64,000 nt of DNA from the NCBI GenBank assembly GCA_035549555.1, contig DASZQR010000010.1, positions 496,001 through 560,000 of the forward strand. The letters are read 5' to 3'. This stretch comes from Patescibacteria group bacterium (GTDB lineage Bacteria > Patescibacteriota > Microgenomatia > UBA8517). A model generated the notes under the pieces. It was not told the origin of the DNA. It saw only the letters and a list, made by a program, of their open reading frames with translations, and did not search any database. Positions 52,012 to 61,880 of this stretch are shown here, piece by piece. The position numbers and the translations under genes were made by a program. Position 1 is the first letter of the stretch. Every line of letters starts with the position of its first letter.

Positions 52012-52449
52012 TTAGTTTTCTAAAACAATAGTCACTGGTCCATCAAGTTCAGTATCAATTTTCATATAATTTCCAAAGCTTCCAATTTCGCAATCAATTC
52101 CTAAATTCTTTATTATTTTTACAAAGTGTTCATAAATAACTTTTGCCTTATCAGGAGTTTCCGCATCCAAAAAACTTGGCCTGTTTCCATCTTTTGTGTT
52201 TGCATAAAGCGTAAACTGTGACACAGCCAGAATTTTTCCTTTTGCATCAACTAGGTTCAAATTCATTTTTTCGTTTTCGTCAGACATAATTCGCAGTTTA
52301 ACAAGCTTATTTGCCAACTCTTCAGCTTGTTTTGTTGTATCTCCTTTTTTAACACCAACTAGTACAAATAGTCCTTTATCAATTTGTCCTGTCACCTCGG
52401 CAACTCTGATAACTTTGGCTCGATTTACTCGTTGAATAATTAATTTCAT
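52012..52449 (-). CDS. dtd: D-aminoacyl-tRNA deacylase
   Basis: 145 aa, normal length. MKLIIQRVNRAKV, catalytic SQFTLYA and the C-terminal GPVTIVLE loop are clear. It removes D-amino acids (and Gly) from mischarged tRNA. TGTAAT lies 8 nt before ATG. Divergent from the dockerin protein with 47 bp between. Confidence 0.95.
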   Translation of the reverse strand: MKLIIQRVNRAKVIRVAEVTGQIDKGLFVLVGVKKGDTTKQAEELANKLVKLRIMSDENEKMNLNLVDAKGKILAVSQFTLYANTKDGNRPSFLDAETPDKAKVIYEHFVKIIKNLGIDCEIGSFGNYMKIDTELDGPVTIVLEN

Positions 52450-52496
52450 ATAATTTGATTACAAATGATACCATATATCTGGTACTATCTTTATAA

Positions 52497-53747
52497 ATGA
52501 AGAAGCTATTAGCCGTTTTTCTGGCCATATCCTTAATATTAATTCTCAAAGGTTCAGTGGAAGCTCAAGCCATAAAAGCTGACGCTAATCACGATGGCAA
52601 AGTAGATAGTGCTGATTACTCCCTCTGGCTATCAAACTTCAATAAATCAAATCTCACCGCCGGTGACTTTAATTCTGATGCTAAAATTGATGGCATTGAC
52701 TACACTATCTGGTTAGCAGAATATGGTATGGTTGCACCAACTTCACCCCCATCACCCACTGCTGCACCAATTGGTACCTATATTCGTCCTTTTAATCCAA
52801 ACAGTATCTGGAATAAACCAATAAATGAATCCAATCAATCAATTGCCGCAAATTCATCTCAGATGATTGCACTCCTTGCAAGCGAATCAGATAATCAAAC
52901 AACTGCTCCTTTTGTCGTTTCGGGAACGGGCGAAAGCTGGTCAGTTCCTGTTTATTTTGCAGACTCCAATACTCCCAGGAAAAATGTTTGTGGATTACAA
53001 GACAATGGCTCTCTAATAAAATGTACTTTTGGGTTAATGCCCGTAGATAATAATTTTTATGCTTCATGGGATGGCGGAGGTGCTGGAGCAGATCACAAGA
53101 TAGCAATCATAGATACTACTAACAACCATGGCTGGAGCGCTTGGTCCTTTAAAACAGCTAATCTAACATACCAAGGTCAGCATGTCGACTATACGGCAAA
53201 CTATGCAGCTTACGGTTGGACAGATCTATCCCAAGTGGGAGATGGAATAACAATGCATGATGGCGGTGCCTGGGGCGGCCGTGCAAACGGTCTTTCTTAT
53301 TTTGGAGGTCTAATTTGGCCAGAAGAAATTGCCGCAGGCCAAATAAATCATGCTCTTGCACTTAGTATCTCAGGGAGTGCTGTATCAAAAAACACTTATT
53401 GGTGGCCTTCAAGATCAGGCGACGGTTATTCTTCCAATCCGAATGCACTTCCATATGGAGCCCGTTTACAATTAGACCCGACATTTGATATAACCACTCT
53501 CCCTACAGGACCAGCAAGAATAGTCGCTAAAGCCCTTCAAGATTACGGTGCATGGCTTGTCGACACAGGTGGATCAGTTGGATTTTATGCTCGTGAGTTC
53601 ATGGGAAGCGAAGGAACAAGTCTTGACACAACAGCATGGAAAAACGTTGGTGTATCTTCCTCTTACTTTTTGCGTAATTTAATTCCTTGGAGCAAATTCA
53701 GAATTCTCACTCAAGCAAGCTCTTCAAATTTCTATCTAAACCCTTAA
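52497..53747 (+). CDS. Secreted protein with N-terminal type I dockerin
   Basis: 416 aa. Signal peptide (1-24), a dockerin with two Ca-binding repeats (ADANHDGKVDSADYSLWL; GDFNSDAKIDGIDYTIWL, about 26-75), a Pro/Ser/Thr linker (80-92), and a domain of about 320 aa (FNPNSIWNKPINE; MHDGGAWGGRANG; LPYGARLQLDP) not recognised but with the look of a secreted polysaccharide-active or binding protein. No cohesin in the window. TACTAT lies 8 nt before ATG. Confidence 0.8.
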   Translation: MKKLLAVFLAISLILILKGSVEAQAIKADANHDGKVDSADYSLWLSNFNKSNLTAGDFNSDAKIDGIDYTIWLAEYGMVAPTSPPSPTAAPIGTYIRPFNPNSIWNKPINESNQSIAANSSQMIALLASESDNQTTAPFVVSGTGESWSVPVYFADSNTPRKNVCGLQDNGSLIKCTFGLMPVDNNFYASWDGGGAGADHKIAIIDTTNNHGWSAWSFKTANLTYQGQHVDYTANYAAYGWTDLSQVGDGITMHDGGAWGGRANGLSYFGGLIWPEEIAAGQINHALALSISGSAVSKNTYWWPSRSGDGYSSNPNALPYGARLQLDPTFDITTLPTGPARIVAKALQDYGAWLVDTGGSVGFYAREFMGSEGTSLDTTAWKNVGVSSSYFLRNLIPWSKFRILTQASSSNFYLNP

Positions 53748-53751
53748 AATT

Positions 53752-54064
53752 TGCTCTGAAGGCTAGTAAGCCAGGTTCTGTTTTAGGTAATCATCTGTCT
53801 ATGCCTGCATCTTCGGAAACCGGTAAAGGCACCTTAAGTTCCATTCGTCAGTTGCAGCGAGGAGGATTGCCCGTTTCACCCGTTTTCAAGCTTTAGACTT
53901 GAATTCGACTCGTCTCTGTTGCTCTAACTAGTACTTACTTAGCCTTACGGCTAAATTCGTATCCCAGTTTACGCTGGGTCCTCTTCCTTTAAGCTGCCTG
54001 GACTTTCCTCTCTGAGCGACCTCTTGCGAAGTCGAACTGAGCGATCACCCTTCCTCCAGAGCAT
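53752..54064 (-). ncRNA. rnpB: RNase P RNA (class A)
   Basis: Catalytic RNA for tRNA 5' maturation. Conserved blocks are present: GAGGAAAGTCC (CR-I), ACAGAGACGAGTC, GGGTGAAACGGGCAATCC and the final ACAGAACCTGGCTTAC (CR-V). P1 is formed by TGCTCTG and CAGAGCA at the two ends. TATAAT (54074-54069) ends 5 nt upstream of the 5' end. No protein gene lies in 53748-54081. Confidence 0.95.
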
Positions 54065-54081
54065 GACTATTATACCATTTA

Positions 54082-55053
54082 TCAAGCCAAAAACCTTCTT
54101 TTTACAAGAATTTGAAGTGTAATAACAAGCGGAATAGAAATTAAAACTCCAACTATTCCTGCAAGTTTAAGTCCAATTGCAAGCGATAAAAGGGTTACAA
54201 TCGGCGGAACTCCAACAGATTTCTGCATTATTTTTGGAGCAAGTATATAATTTTCAAGTTGTTGAATCAAAAACGCTAAAGCAGTAACAGCAACTCCCAT
54301 AACTGGAGTTATTCCAAAACCAATCACAATTGCAGGGACTGCGCCAATAATAGGCCCTGCATAAGGAACTATTTCCATTAATCCCGCAAAAATTCCAAGC
54401 GGAAGTGCATAAGGTATTCCCAAAATTGTAAGCCCTATATAATTTAATATTCCTACAGCAAACATTAAAAGCACCTGCCCTCGAGCCCACCCACCAAGTT
54501 TTAATTCAAGTTCCTGTATAAAAAGAGCTATATCTTTTGCATGTTTTTCGCCAATAAAGTTAGTAAGTTGCAAATCAAGCTTATCAAGCGCCATCAAAAG
54601 ATAAAAAGCGAAGGTTAAAATTGTAAGTATTGTAAATATATTTGACACAACACCAATTCCAATATTTAAAACACTGCTTGGGACATCCCCCAATCTCGCC
54701 AAAAATTGATTAGAAATCTGGGATGTAATTGCTGTAGAAATATGAAGATTCTCAATATAAGTAGGAAGTCCTGCAGCAAAATTTGTAGTTTGATCAATTA
54801 AGGCGGGAATAATTCCAGCAAGACAAACAATTAATATCCCAAAAAATGCAATATAAACTATAAAAACAGAAAGTGCTTTAGGAATTTTAAATTTAGATAA
54901 TCTGCGCACAATTGGGTTTAATGTAACTGTAATCAAAATCGCCACAAACAAAATTACGATTATATCTCGAATAGTCCAGAGAAAAAGTATCGCCCCAATT
55001 ACAAAAAAGGTAAATAAAATAGTTTTATGTGATATTTCAATTTTTCTAGGCAT
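54082..55053 (-). CDS. AI-2E family transporter (PerM/UPF0118)
   Basis: 323 aa with about eight helices. Conserved GQVLLMFAVGILNYIGL and LMEIVPYAGPIIGAVPA are typical of the family, as is the C-terminal VGVPPIVTLLSLAIG. Substrate unknown in this organism; family members export small molecules or act in Na+/H+ antiport. Overlaps miaA by 8 bp in the same operon. Confidence 0.9.
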   Translation of the reverse strand: MPRKIEISHKTILFTFFVIGAILFLWTIRDIIVILFVAILITVTLNPIVRRLSKFKIPKALSVFIVYIAFFGILIVCLAGIIPALIDQTTNFAAGLPTYIENLHISTAITSQISNQFLARLGDVPSSVLNIGIGVVSNIFTILTILTFAFYLLMALDKLDLQLTNFIGEKHAKDIALFIQELELKLGGWARGQVLLMFAVGILNYIGLTILGIPYALPLGIFAGLMEIVPYAGPIIGAVPAIVIGFGITPVMGVAVTALAFLIQQLENYILAPKIMQKSVGVPPIVTLLSLAIGLKLAGIVGVLISIPLVITLQILVKRRFLA

Positions 55054-55918
55054 ACCAGTTTCTTATCAAAATTTCTGCTTTATTTTGCCAGTTTTTATCC
55101 GAAATATCAAACCAGTTTATTCTTTCATCTTTTTTAAACCAAGTCACTTGTCGTTTTGCGTATTTTATTTCCTCAATTTCCCAGCGCTTTACATATGGCC
55201 AATCTTTGTACCCAATTGTTCGTGAAGGAGCATATCTCAAGTAATCCTTCTTTTTCAAAAACTCATATTCTTTCTCAAAACCATTTTTAATTCTCTCTTG
55301 GACTCTTTGTTTAATCCTTACTTCCAGTTTGTTTTTATCCAATTTCAAACCAATCCACAAAACACTGTCGAATTTTATTTTTTCAATATCTTTTCTAAGG
55401 TCTTTGTCTGCTTCTAAAACTTCAAGTAGTCTTATCAATCTTCGTGCGTTTTTTCTATCAGACTCATTCAGCTTTAAAGCTTCTTCAGGCTTAATCTTCA
55501 TAATTAATGCATAAAGATCGTCAGCGGTTAAATTTTCAAGTTTTTTTCTGAGCTCTAAATTCTTTGGCACATGAACTCTATCTAAATTATCAACAACTGC
55601 TTTAATATAAAATCCAGTTCCACCAACAATTATTGGTAACTTTTTTTGGTTCTTTATTTTTTTAACCTCATTATCGGCAAACTTCACATAATCCGATACT
55701 GAAAATTCCTCATCCGGACAAACAAGATCATATCCAAGAATTTCACCGTATTTTTCAATATCTTTTCCTGTTCCAATATTCATGTACTTATATACCATTC
55801 GCGAATCAGCAGATATTAAAACTCCGTTATATTTAGATGCCAAATATGAAGCAAATTTAGTTTTCCCGGTCGCAGTTGGTCCACAAATTACGAGAAGTTT
55901 TGTGATAGTTTTTCCCAT
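55046..55918 (-). CDS. miaA: tRNA dimethylallyltransferase MiaA
   Basis: 290 aa. P-loop GPTATGKT (13-20), ISADSRMVYKYMNIGTGK with the catalytic Asp, DLVCPDEEFSVSDYV, and IVGGTGFYIKAVVD. It adds a dimethylallyl group to A37 of tRNAs reading UNN codons. Length is near normal. The start overlaps the TPR gene by 31 bp. Confidence 0.96.
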   Translation of the reverse strand: MGKTITKLLVICGPTATGKTKFASYLASKYNGVLISADSRMVYKYMNIGTGKDIEKYGEILGYDLVCPDEEFSVSDYVKFADNEVKKIKNQKKLPIIVGGTGFYIKAVVDNLDRVHVPKNLELRKKLENLTADDLYALIMKIKPEEALKLNESDRKNARRLIRLLEVLEADKDLRKDIEKIKFDSVLWIGLKLDKNKLEVRIKQRVQERIKNGFEKEYEFLKKKDYLRYAPSRTIGYKDWPYVKRWEIEEIKYAKRQVTWFKKDERINWFDISDKNWQNKAEILIRNWYA

Positions 55919-56610
55919 TGTTCTTTACGTAGCTTTAGGTCTGCATTTCCATCAATAATTTTCTTCGCTTCATCCAAATGTTTTCTTGCAAGATCTTTGT
56001 CTTCGTCTTTCAAAGCTTCAGCAAGCTTTATATGTGCACCACTCAACCAAACATCATAATTATACTTAGACACAGTTTCTTCGCCAGATTTTTGTAATTC
56101 TTCAATTGCAGATAAAACTTTTGGTAAAGCACTTTTGTCTCCAGCTTTATATTGGCAGGTAAACGCATGTATTTTCATATCAGCCAATACTCCAGGCCGA
56201 TTATGATCCTGCGGTGGATTCTTCTGGAAAACTTCAAGTGCATCTTCATAAGTCTCAGCAGCTTCACCAACACTTCCCATTTCTTCTTGAACCTTTGCCA
56301 AATTATAAGTTGGTATAGCAACTGCATTTTCTAAGTTATTAAATTTAGCAATTTCTATTCCGCATTCTGCAGCGCTTTCTGCCAAAACCAAATAATTTTT
56401 ATCCCCGGTTTGATTAAATAAATGCCTGTAGGTGAGAGAAATTGATCCCTCTAAATCAGAAAGTGAAGAATAATTTTTCTCATTTATATAAGCTGCGATG
56501 GCGTCATATGAAATTTTCAAAGCCTTCCAAAAGTGTCCATTTTCTCGAAGTTTCTCAACTTCCTCATGAAGTTCTTTTCCAGTTTTTGGAGTTTCGCTTT
56601 TATTTGCCAT
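55888..56610 (-). CDS. TPR-like helical repeat protein
   Basis: 240 aa of repeated helical hairpins, e.g. GHFWKALKISYDAIAAYI, YNLAKVQEEMGSVGEAAETYEDAL and HIKLAEALKDEDKDLARKHL, the TPR pattern. Probably a soluble protein-binding scaffold; partner unknown. TATAAT ends 6 nt before ATG. Heads an operon with miaA and the AI-2E transporter. Confidence 0.75.
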   Translation of the reverse strand: MANKSETPKTGKELHEEVEKLRENGHFWKALKISYDAIAAYINEKNYSSLSDLEGSISLTYRHLFNQTGDKNYLVLAESAAECGIEIAKFNNLENAVAIPTYNLAKVQEEMGSVGEAAETYEDALEVFQKNPPQDHNRPGVLADMKIHAFTCQYKAGDKSALPKVLSAIEELQKSGEETVSKYNYDVWLSGAHIKLAEALKDEDKDLARKHLDEAKKIIDGNADLKLRKEQWEKLSQNFS

Positions 56611-56625
56611 AAGGCAATTATATCA

Positions 56626-56901
56626 TCACTTAGCTACTTGTCTTTTAAGTTTCTTCCCTGGAGTAAATCTTGGAGATCTATGAGATTTTATTGTTACAAA
56701 TTTGTCAGTCTTTGGAATCCTCACAGTTTTTCCTTTCATAGAAATAACTCTGAAAGTTCCAAATCCGCTAAGTACTACTTTTTCTCCTTTTGCAAGAACG
56801 CGTCCAAGTTCATCTAAAAATACATCAACTGCTTCTTCTGCTCCTTTTTTTGTTAAGTGTGCTTTTCGTGCAACTTGTTCAACTAATTCTTTCTTTGTCA
56901 T
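56626..56901 (-). CDS. hup: HU-family DNA-binding protein
   Basis: 91 aa. The HU/IHF pattern is clear: MTKKELVEQVARKAHLTKKGAEEAVD, GFGTFRVISMKGKTVRIPKT and RFTPGKKLKRQV. Bends and compacts DNA. HU and IHF cannot be separated by eye. The leader carries GTAAT 9 nt before ATG; about 75 bp without other features separate it from rny. Confidence 0.94.
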   Translation of the reverse strand: MTKKELVEQVARKAHLTKKGAEEAVDVFLDELGRVLAKGEKVVLSGFGTFRVISMKGKTVRIPKTDKFVTIKSHRSPRFTPGKKLKRQVAK

Positions 56902-56975
56902 AATTTTTTAATTACAAGCTTCGCTTATCTTTGTAAGTTAGAGAATAATAAAATAATCTCAAAAAGTCAAGCTCT

Positions 56976-58142
56976 TTAATGTGCAGCAGTTGTATCGCTT
57001 GCGCGAACTTCTCGAATCACAGTTACTTTAATTTGCCCTGCATAGCTTGCTTCTCTCTCAAGTGCTTTTGCAATGTCATGAGCTAAAACTGTCATCCTGT
57101 CATCATCAACTTCGTCAGGGTTAACAACAACTCTCACATCGCGTCCTGCTTGAAATGCTATCGCTGAGGCAACTCCTTCAAATCTCCCGGCAACTTCTTC
57201 AATTTTAGTCATACGTTTTACATATTCTTCATGAGGTTCATATCGTGCTCCAGGTCGGCTTCCTGAAATGGCGTCCGCTGTCCAAACAATTACAGATTCA
57301 ATTGAAGAAAATGGCTTATCTTCATGATGTTCTGCTACAGCATTCACTACTTCCTTTGGCATTCCAAATCTTTTCAAAGTTGCAACACCAGTTTGCACAT
57401 GTGTTCCTTCCTCTTCTGTTACAACTTTTCCAATATCATGGAAAAGGCATCCAAGCCTTACGGTTTCCACATTTGCTCCAAGCTCTTCAGCAATATGTAC
57501 CCCGATTTTTGTTTCTTCAATTGTATGAATTCCCAAGTTTTGTCCATAAGAAGTTCTAAATCTATATCTTCCAAGTAATTTAAGAAGCTCAACCGGTAAA
57601 TTAAACACACCACATTCACTAGCAATTTTCTTACCTTCTTCAAGTAACACTTCTTCCATTTGAGAGCGAACTTGTGCTACAACTTCTTCAATTCTTGAAG
57701 GCTGGATTCTTGCATCTTTAATTAAAATCTCAAGAGCCCTTTTAGCAACTTCACGTCGAAGCGAATCAAACGAAGAAAGTCTAATTACATTTCCTTCATC
57801 CATTTCCACTTCAACTCCAGTTGTTGATTCAAAGCTGCGAATATTTCTTCCTTCACGTCCAATAATTTTTCCTTTAACTTCCTCGCTTGGAAGCGTTACT
57901 GTAGAAATAGAATATTCAGCACTGTAGCTTGTTGCTCCATGCTTCATTGCATCAACTATTACCTCTCGAGCTTTTTCGTTTGCTTCAGTTTTTATGCGTT
58001 CTTCTGCTTGCTTAATTTTCTTTGCAATTTCAGCAGTCAAATCTTTCTGGACTTCGTTAAGAAGTTCTCGCTTTGCCTCGTCGCGTGTCATTCCCGACAC
58101 TTTTTCTAATTTTTCAATATATTCATCTTGTTTGTTTGCCAT
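56976..58142 (-). CDS. rny: RNase Y-like endoribonuclease without membrane anchor
   Basis: 388 aa. KH domain (VKGKIIGREGRNIRSFE) and HD domain (LGCLFHDIGKVVTEEEG, AVAEHHEDKPF) match RNase Y closely, and the C-terminal GQIKVTVIRE is intact. Typical RNase Y is about 520 aa with an N-terminal membrane helix and a long coiled coil; both are missing here, and the protein starts at SGMTRDEAKRELL. It should initiate mRNA decay from the cytoplasm. Confidence 0.92.
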   Translation of the reverse strand: MANKQDEYIEKLEKVSGMTRDEAKRELLNEVQKDLTAEIAKKIKQAEERIKTEANEKAREVIVDAMKHGATSYSAEYSISTVTLPSEEVKGKIIGREGRNIRSFESTTGVEVEMDEGNVIRLSSFDSLRREVAKRALEILIKDARIQPSRIEEVVAQVRSQMEEVLLEEGKKIASECGVFNLPVELLKLLGRYRFRTSYGQNLGIHTIEETKIGVHIAEELGANVETVRLGCLFHDIGKVVTEEEGTHVQTGVATLKRFGMPKEVVNAVAEHHEDKPFSSIESVIVWTADAISGSRPGARYEPHEEYVKRMTKIEEVAGRFEGVASAIAFQAGRDVRVVVNPDEVDDDRMTVLAHDIAKALEREASYAGQIKVTVIREVRASDTTAAH

Positions 58143-58207
58143 ATTTTAAATTTGAAGACAGCAGAAATTATTTAATTTCGGTACTGAAGTTAAAACTAAT
58201 CTTTAAC

Positions 58208-58837
58208 TCATTCATCTTCGCCACTATTATATCTTTCTATGGTCTTTTTAGCAAGCTCAAAGGCAAATCCTCGGCCGGCCAAATAAGCAATCATTTTCTG
58301 TTTTCGTTTAGTTTTTTCAATATTTTCGAAGTGTATTTTTCTTTTTTGAAGTAAATTTAATGCCATTTTTTCTTCATCAATTTGAGTATTTTCAAGCATT
58401 TTATTCATTATTTCGTCATTTATTCCTTTCATTTTTAATTCCATCCTTAAAACTTTTTTTGGTTTTGCATTAAAACTGTTTCGTGATTCTATCCAAAATC
58501 TTGCAAATTCTTCATCATTAACTACTCCAAATTGGCTTAATTTTTCAAATAGATCTTTATATAAAACGTTAGGTACTTTTTTGCGTTTCAAATAATCTTT
58601 TATTTCTTTTTCGCTATGAGGTCTTGAAGTACTCCATTTAAAAACTCTATCAAACGTTTTCTGAAACTCAGCTTTTTTAATAATTTCCTCAATTTCTTGT
58701 TCATTTAACTCCTGATTTAGTTTTAAATTTAATAAAACAAAATTATCCAAATCAATTCCAAATCCAAATTTATTGTCCAAATAAACATTGACTCTGTTTT
58801 TATCTTCTTGTTGTTTTAGTTGGGTAATTATTGCCAT
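58208..58837 (-). CDS. recX: Regulatory protein RecX
   Basis: 209 aa. Three helical repeats with RPHSEKEIKDYLKRKKV, FGVVNDEEFARFWIESR and KPKKVLRMELKMKGI are typical of RecX, which limits RecA filament growth. recA is one gene upstream on the same strand. TAGAAT ends 6 nt before ATG. Confidence 0.92.
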   Translation of the reverse strand: MAIITQLKQQEDKNRVNVYLDNKFGFGIDLDNFVLLNLKLNQELNEQEIEEIIKKAEFQKTFDRVFKWSTSRPHSEKEIKDYLKRKKVPNVLYKDLFEKLSQFGVVNDEEFARFWIESRNSFNAKPKKVLRMELKMKGINDEIMNKMLENTQIDEEKMALNLLQKRKIHFENIEKTKRKQKMIAYLAGRGFAFELAKKTIERYNSGEDE

Positions 58838-58875
58838 AATTGCATTCTAACATCACAAGATTTATAATTCTCAAA

Positions 58876-59082
58876 ATGATCACAGAAATTCGACCCACCA
58901 CACAAAACGAGGCAGGCTTCAAGTTTAATCCAAATAAAACTAACACCTGGATAACTAACAATGACAACGAAGCTTTAGCTTTAGGACTTAGTTTAGGAAA
59001 ATTACCAGGTGTAAAAATTGTAGAAGTAGTACGCGCTCAATTTCCTGAAACTGAAAGTAAAGTTATCTGCGAAACGAAATAG
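58876..59082 (+). CDS. Hypothetical protein, 68 aa
   Basis: No family recognised. MITEIRPTTQNEAGFKFNPN then LALGLSLGKLPGVKIVEVV. TATAAT ends 7 nt before ATG 58876, so the longer frame from 58840 is rejected. It lies antisense between recX and recA; the stop is 4 nt from the recA stop. Confidence 0.5.
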   Translation: MITEIRPTTQNEAGFKFNPNKTNTWITNNDNEALALGLSLGKLPGVKIVEVVRAQFPETESKVICETK

Positions 59083-59086
59083 TTAA

Positions 59087-60175
59087 CTATTCTTCCCCAT
59101 CCTCTTTTTTCTCTTCCCCAATTTCTCTTGGAGTTTTGCCTGTTGTAGCTTTTTCGCGTATTTTCTTGTCAATTTCATCAGCAATATTTTTATTTTCTTT
59201 CAAATACGCCTTTGCTCCTTCTCGTCCTTGTGCAATAACAGCGCCGTTATAACTAAAAAAACTTCCTTTCTTTTCAATTATTCCAAGGTCCACTGCAACA
59301 TCCATTAGTCCGCCTTCTCGACTTATTCCATCATTCATAATGTCAAACTCAGCAACACGAAGCGGCGGTGCTACTTTATTTTTAACAACTCTTACTCGTG
59401 TTCTGTTTCCAATTACATTATCTCCGTCTTTAATTGGCTCAATTCTTCTTACATCCAAACGAACAGATGCATAAAATTTCAAAGCCATTCCTCCAGTTGT
59501 TGTTTCTGGATTTCCAAACATCACTCCAATTTTTTGCCTTAATTGATTTGTAAAAATCAAAACTGTTTTAGATTTTGAAATTGCACCAGTAAGTTTTCGA
59601 AGTGCCTGCGACATTAAACGGGCTTGCATTCCCATCACAGCATCTCCCATAGCTCCTTCTATTTCGGCGCGGGGAACTAAAGCTGCAACAGAATCAACTA
59701 CAATCACGTCAAGCGCTCCGCTTCTCACCAATGTCTCTACAATTTCCAAAGCTTGCTCTCCAGTATCAGGTTGTGAAAGTAGTAAATCATCCAAATTCAC
59801 TCCAAGCTGTTCAGCGCGAACCGGGTCAAGTGCATGTTCTGCATCAACAAAAGCACATTGCCCGCCAAGTTTCTGTGCTTGTGCAATTGTAGAAAGAGCA
59901 AGTGTAGTTTTTCCAGAAGCTTCAGGCCCGTAAATTTCAATAATACGTCCTCGTGGAAATCCTCCGACTCCAAGTGCAAGGTCCAGTGCAATTACTCCAG
60001 TTGAAATAACTTCAATTTTCATTTTCCCGTCCATCTGCGCACCTAATCTCATAATCGAACCTTTGCCATATTGTTTTTCAATTTGGTCCATTGCAAGTTT
60101 AATAGCTTGTAATCTTTCGCTTGCACCCTCTTGTGGAACTGGAGCTTCTGTTAGGTCTTTCTTCGCCTTTGCCAT
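59087..60175 (-). CDS. recA: Recombinase RecA
   Basis: 362 aa. Walker A GPEASGKT (83-90), Walker B region [21 protein letters not shown]2 and the MAW-like [19 protein letters not shown]. Filament-forming ATPase for homologous recombination and repair. The C-terminal tail is acidic ([10 protein letters not shown]), as usual. TATTTT lies 5 nt before ATG. Followed by recX on the same strand, separated by the small plus-strand ORF. Confidence 0.98.
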   Translation of the reverse strand: MAKAKKDLTEAPVPQEGASERLQAIKLAMDQIEKQYGKGSIMRLGAQMDGKMKIEVISTGVIALDLALGVGGFPRGRIIEIYGPEASGKTTLALSTIAQAQKLGGQCAFVDAEHALDPVRAEQLGVNLDDLLLSQPDTGEQALEIVETLVRSGALDVIVVDSVAALVPRAEIEGAMGDAVMGMQARLMSQALRKLTGAISKSKTVLIFTNQLRQKIGVMFGNPETTTGGMALKFYASVRLDVRRIEPIKDGDNVIGNRTRVRVVKNKVAPPLRVAEFDIMNDGISREGGLMDVAVDLGIIEKKGSFFSYNGAVIAQGREGAKAYLKENKNIADEIDKKIREKATTGKTPREIGEEKKEDGEE

Positions 60176-60223
60176 ACATCAAAATAACAATACTTATAGG
60201 AAATTACAAGAGGGAAATGTTTG

Positions 60224-60295
60224 TCGGGGTACCCAGAATTGAACTGGGATCACGTACACCCCATGCACGCATACTAGCCGTTATACTATACCCCG
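60224..60295 (-). tRNA. tRNA-Pro (anticodon GGG)
   Basis: 72 nt. Acceptor CGGGGTA/TACCCCG, discriminator A. Anticodon stem CGTGC/GTACG with one G-T pair, loop ATGGGGT, anticodon GGG (CCC codon). T arm CCCAG-TTCAATT-CTGGG. The D stem GTAT/GTAT contains G-T pairs, so it is weak. CCA not encoded. Confidence 0.88.
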
Positions 60296-60338
60296 AGAAT
60301 GATATATTCTAACAGAAATATGCTATAGTCGCATTGGC

Positions 60339-61868
60339 ATGCAGTTCGTCAAAAAAAATAAATTCCTCTTCATAATATTTCTTCTTGCACTAATTATAAG
60401 GCTTTACAATTTAAACACTTTTCCTCTTGGCTTTCATGTTGACGAAGCAAAAGTTGCCTGGGAATCTTTATCAATTATAAAAACTCTAAAAGATGACCAC
60501 GGAAATTTATTTTCTCTTTATTACAATTCTTTTGGAGATTATCGTCCCACAGGAATTTTTTATGCAAGCATTCCTTTTATAATTCTTTTTGGTAGAAATG
60601 TTTTTGCAGTTCGTTTTGCATCAAGTCTTTTTGGAGCACTAACAATTTTTCCTCTATATTTTTTAAGTTACCAAATTACCAAAAACAAAAAAATTTCTTT
60701 GCTTTCTTGTTTTCTTCTTTCAATAATTCCCTGGCATGTCGCAACTTCTCGTGCAACTTCTGAGGTCGTAATCTCTGGATTTCTAATCTTATCTTCTCTT
60801 GCATTATTAATCAGAAAACCAGTTCTCTCTTTTTTACTATTAGGGTTAAGTTTTTTGTTTTACCACTCAGCTCGAGTCATGAGCCCAATATTGATTTTCT
60901 TTTGGGTTTATTATTTACTCGCAAGTGAGTATAGAAAATTTCTTTACTCAAAAAAAACTTTTATCGGCTTATTTTTAGTAACTTTATTCTCTTCTTTTTT
61001 GCTATTTAGCCCACAAGGAGAAGCAAGGTTAAGTCAGGTAGCTCTCCCTAATCCCAATTTAAGAAATATAATAATAAATTACACCACCTATCTTGATCCA
61101 AACTTTTTTATTGGTGACATTGCGAAACCTTTCAGATATACAACTGCAAATGTGGGCATCATCTCAATTCCGATATTCGTATTATTCCTTTTAGGAATAT
61201 ATATCATTTTAAAAACAAATAAAAATAAAATCTTACTTTTGTTTTTTGCATTGGGCCCAATCCCAGCAAGTCTTACTTTAGAAGATTCCCCCAATCTTCA
61301 CCGTGCTTTTTTTATGTTGCCATTTTTAATTATCATTGCAGCAATTGGCCTAAATTATTTTTACGAAAATCAAAAATTAATATTTAAAATTTTTCTCTTT
61401 TGTATCGCTTTCAGTTTTATAAGTTTTTGTATAAATTATTTTAATACTACAAATAATATTGCTTTTGAATATAGAGATCCCCAAACAAAATCTCTTTCAA
61501 ATTATATTTATCAAAATAAAAATAACTACGATTTAATTTATGTAACTAATGACCCTGATAGCCCTTATCCTTGGTTTTATTTTTTCCATGGCTATAATCC
61601 AAAAGATGTTAATAAAGCTTTAGAAGCTGGATATAATGGCAAGTGGCAATACGAAAATATTGTTTGGGACAACACAAGATGCCCTCGAGCTAATGCTTTT
61701 GATGAAGCTTTAAAAAATAAAAATATAAAAAAGATTTTAGTAATTGATAACGGCCAGTGTACAACTGATCCGATTAAAACTCACGAAGATGCAAAAATAA
61801 TTAAAGAGTTTAGTTATAATGGAACTGTTAATTACAGAGTCTGGGAATACAAACCAATAAGAATTTAA
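60339..61868 (+). CDS. GT39/ArnT-like polytopic glycosyltransferase
   Basis: 509 aa with about ten helices. The first loop GFHVDEAKVAWESLSII and YRPTGIFYASIPF follow the PMT_2 pattern with acidic Asp-Glu after the first helix, and SFGDYRPTG resembles a donor-site loop. A soluble tail (about 390-509) has DPDSPYPWFYFFHGYNP. Same class as 2259-3845 with a different tail. Donor unknown. TATAGT lies 9 nt before ATG. Confidence 0.78.
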   Translation: MQFVKKNKFLFIIFLLALIIRLYNLNTFPLGFHVDEAKVAWESLSIIKTLKDDHGNLFSLYYNSFGDYRPTGIFYASIPFIILFGRNVFAVRFASSLFGALTIFPLYFLSYQITKNKKISLLSCFLLSIIPWHVATSRATSEVVISGFLILSSLALLIRKPVLSFLLLGLSFLFYHSARVMSPILIFFWVYYLLASEYRKFLYSKKTFIGLFLVTLFSSFLLFSPQGEARLSQVALPNPNLRNIIINYTTYLDPNFFIGDIAKPFRYTTANVGIISIPIFVLFLLGIYIILKTNKNKILLLFFALGPIPASLTLEDSPNLHRAFFMLPFLIIIAAIGLNYFYENQKLIFKIFLFCIAFSFISFCINYFNTTNNIAFEYRDPQTKSLSNYIYQNKNNYDLIYVTNDPDSPYPWFYFFHGYNPKDVNKALEAGYNGKWQYENIVWDNTRCPRANAFDEALKNKNIKKILVIDNGQCTTDPIKTHEDAKIIKEFSYNGTVNYRVWEYKPIRI

Positions 61869-61880
61869 TATAATTAATAA

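Noticed and set aside
53687-53896. Open frame on the plus strand across the end of the dockerin gene and rnpB
   Set aside because: It is antisense to conserved RNase P RNA blocks and has no start signals.
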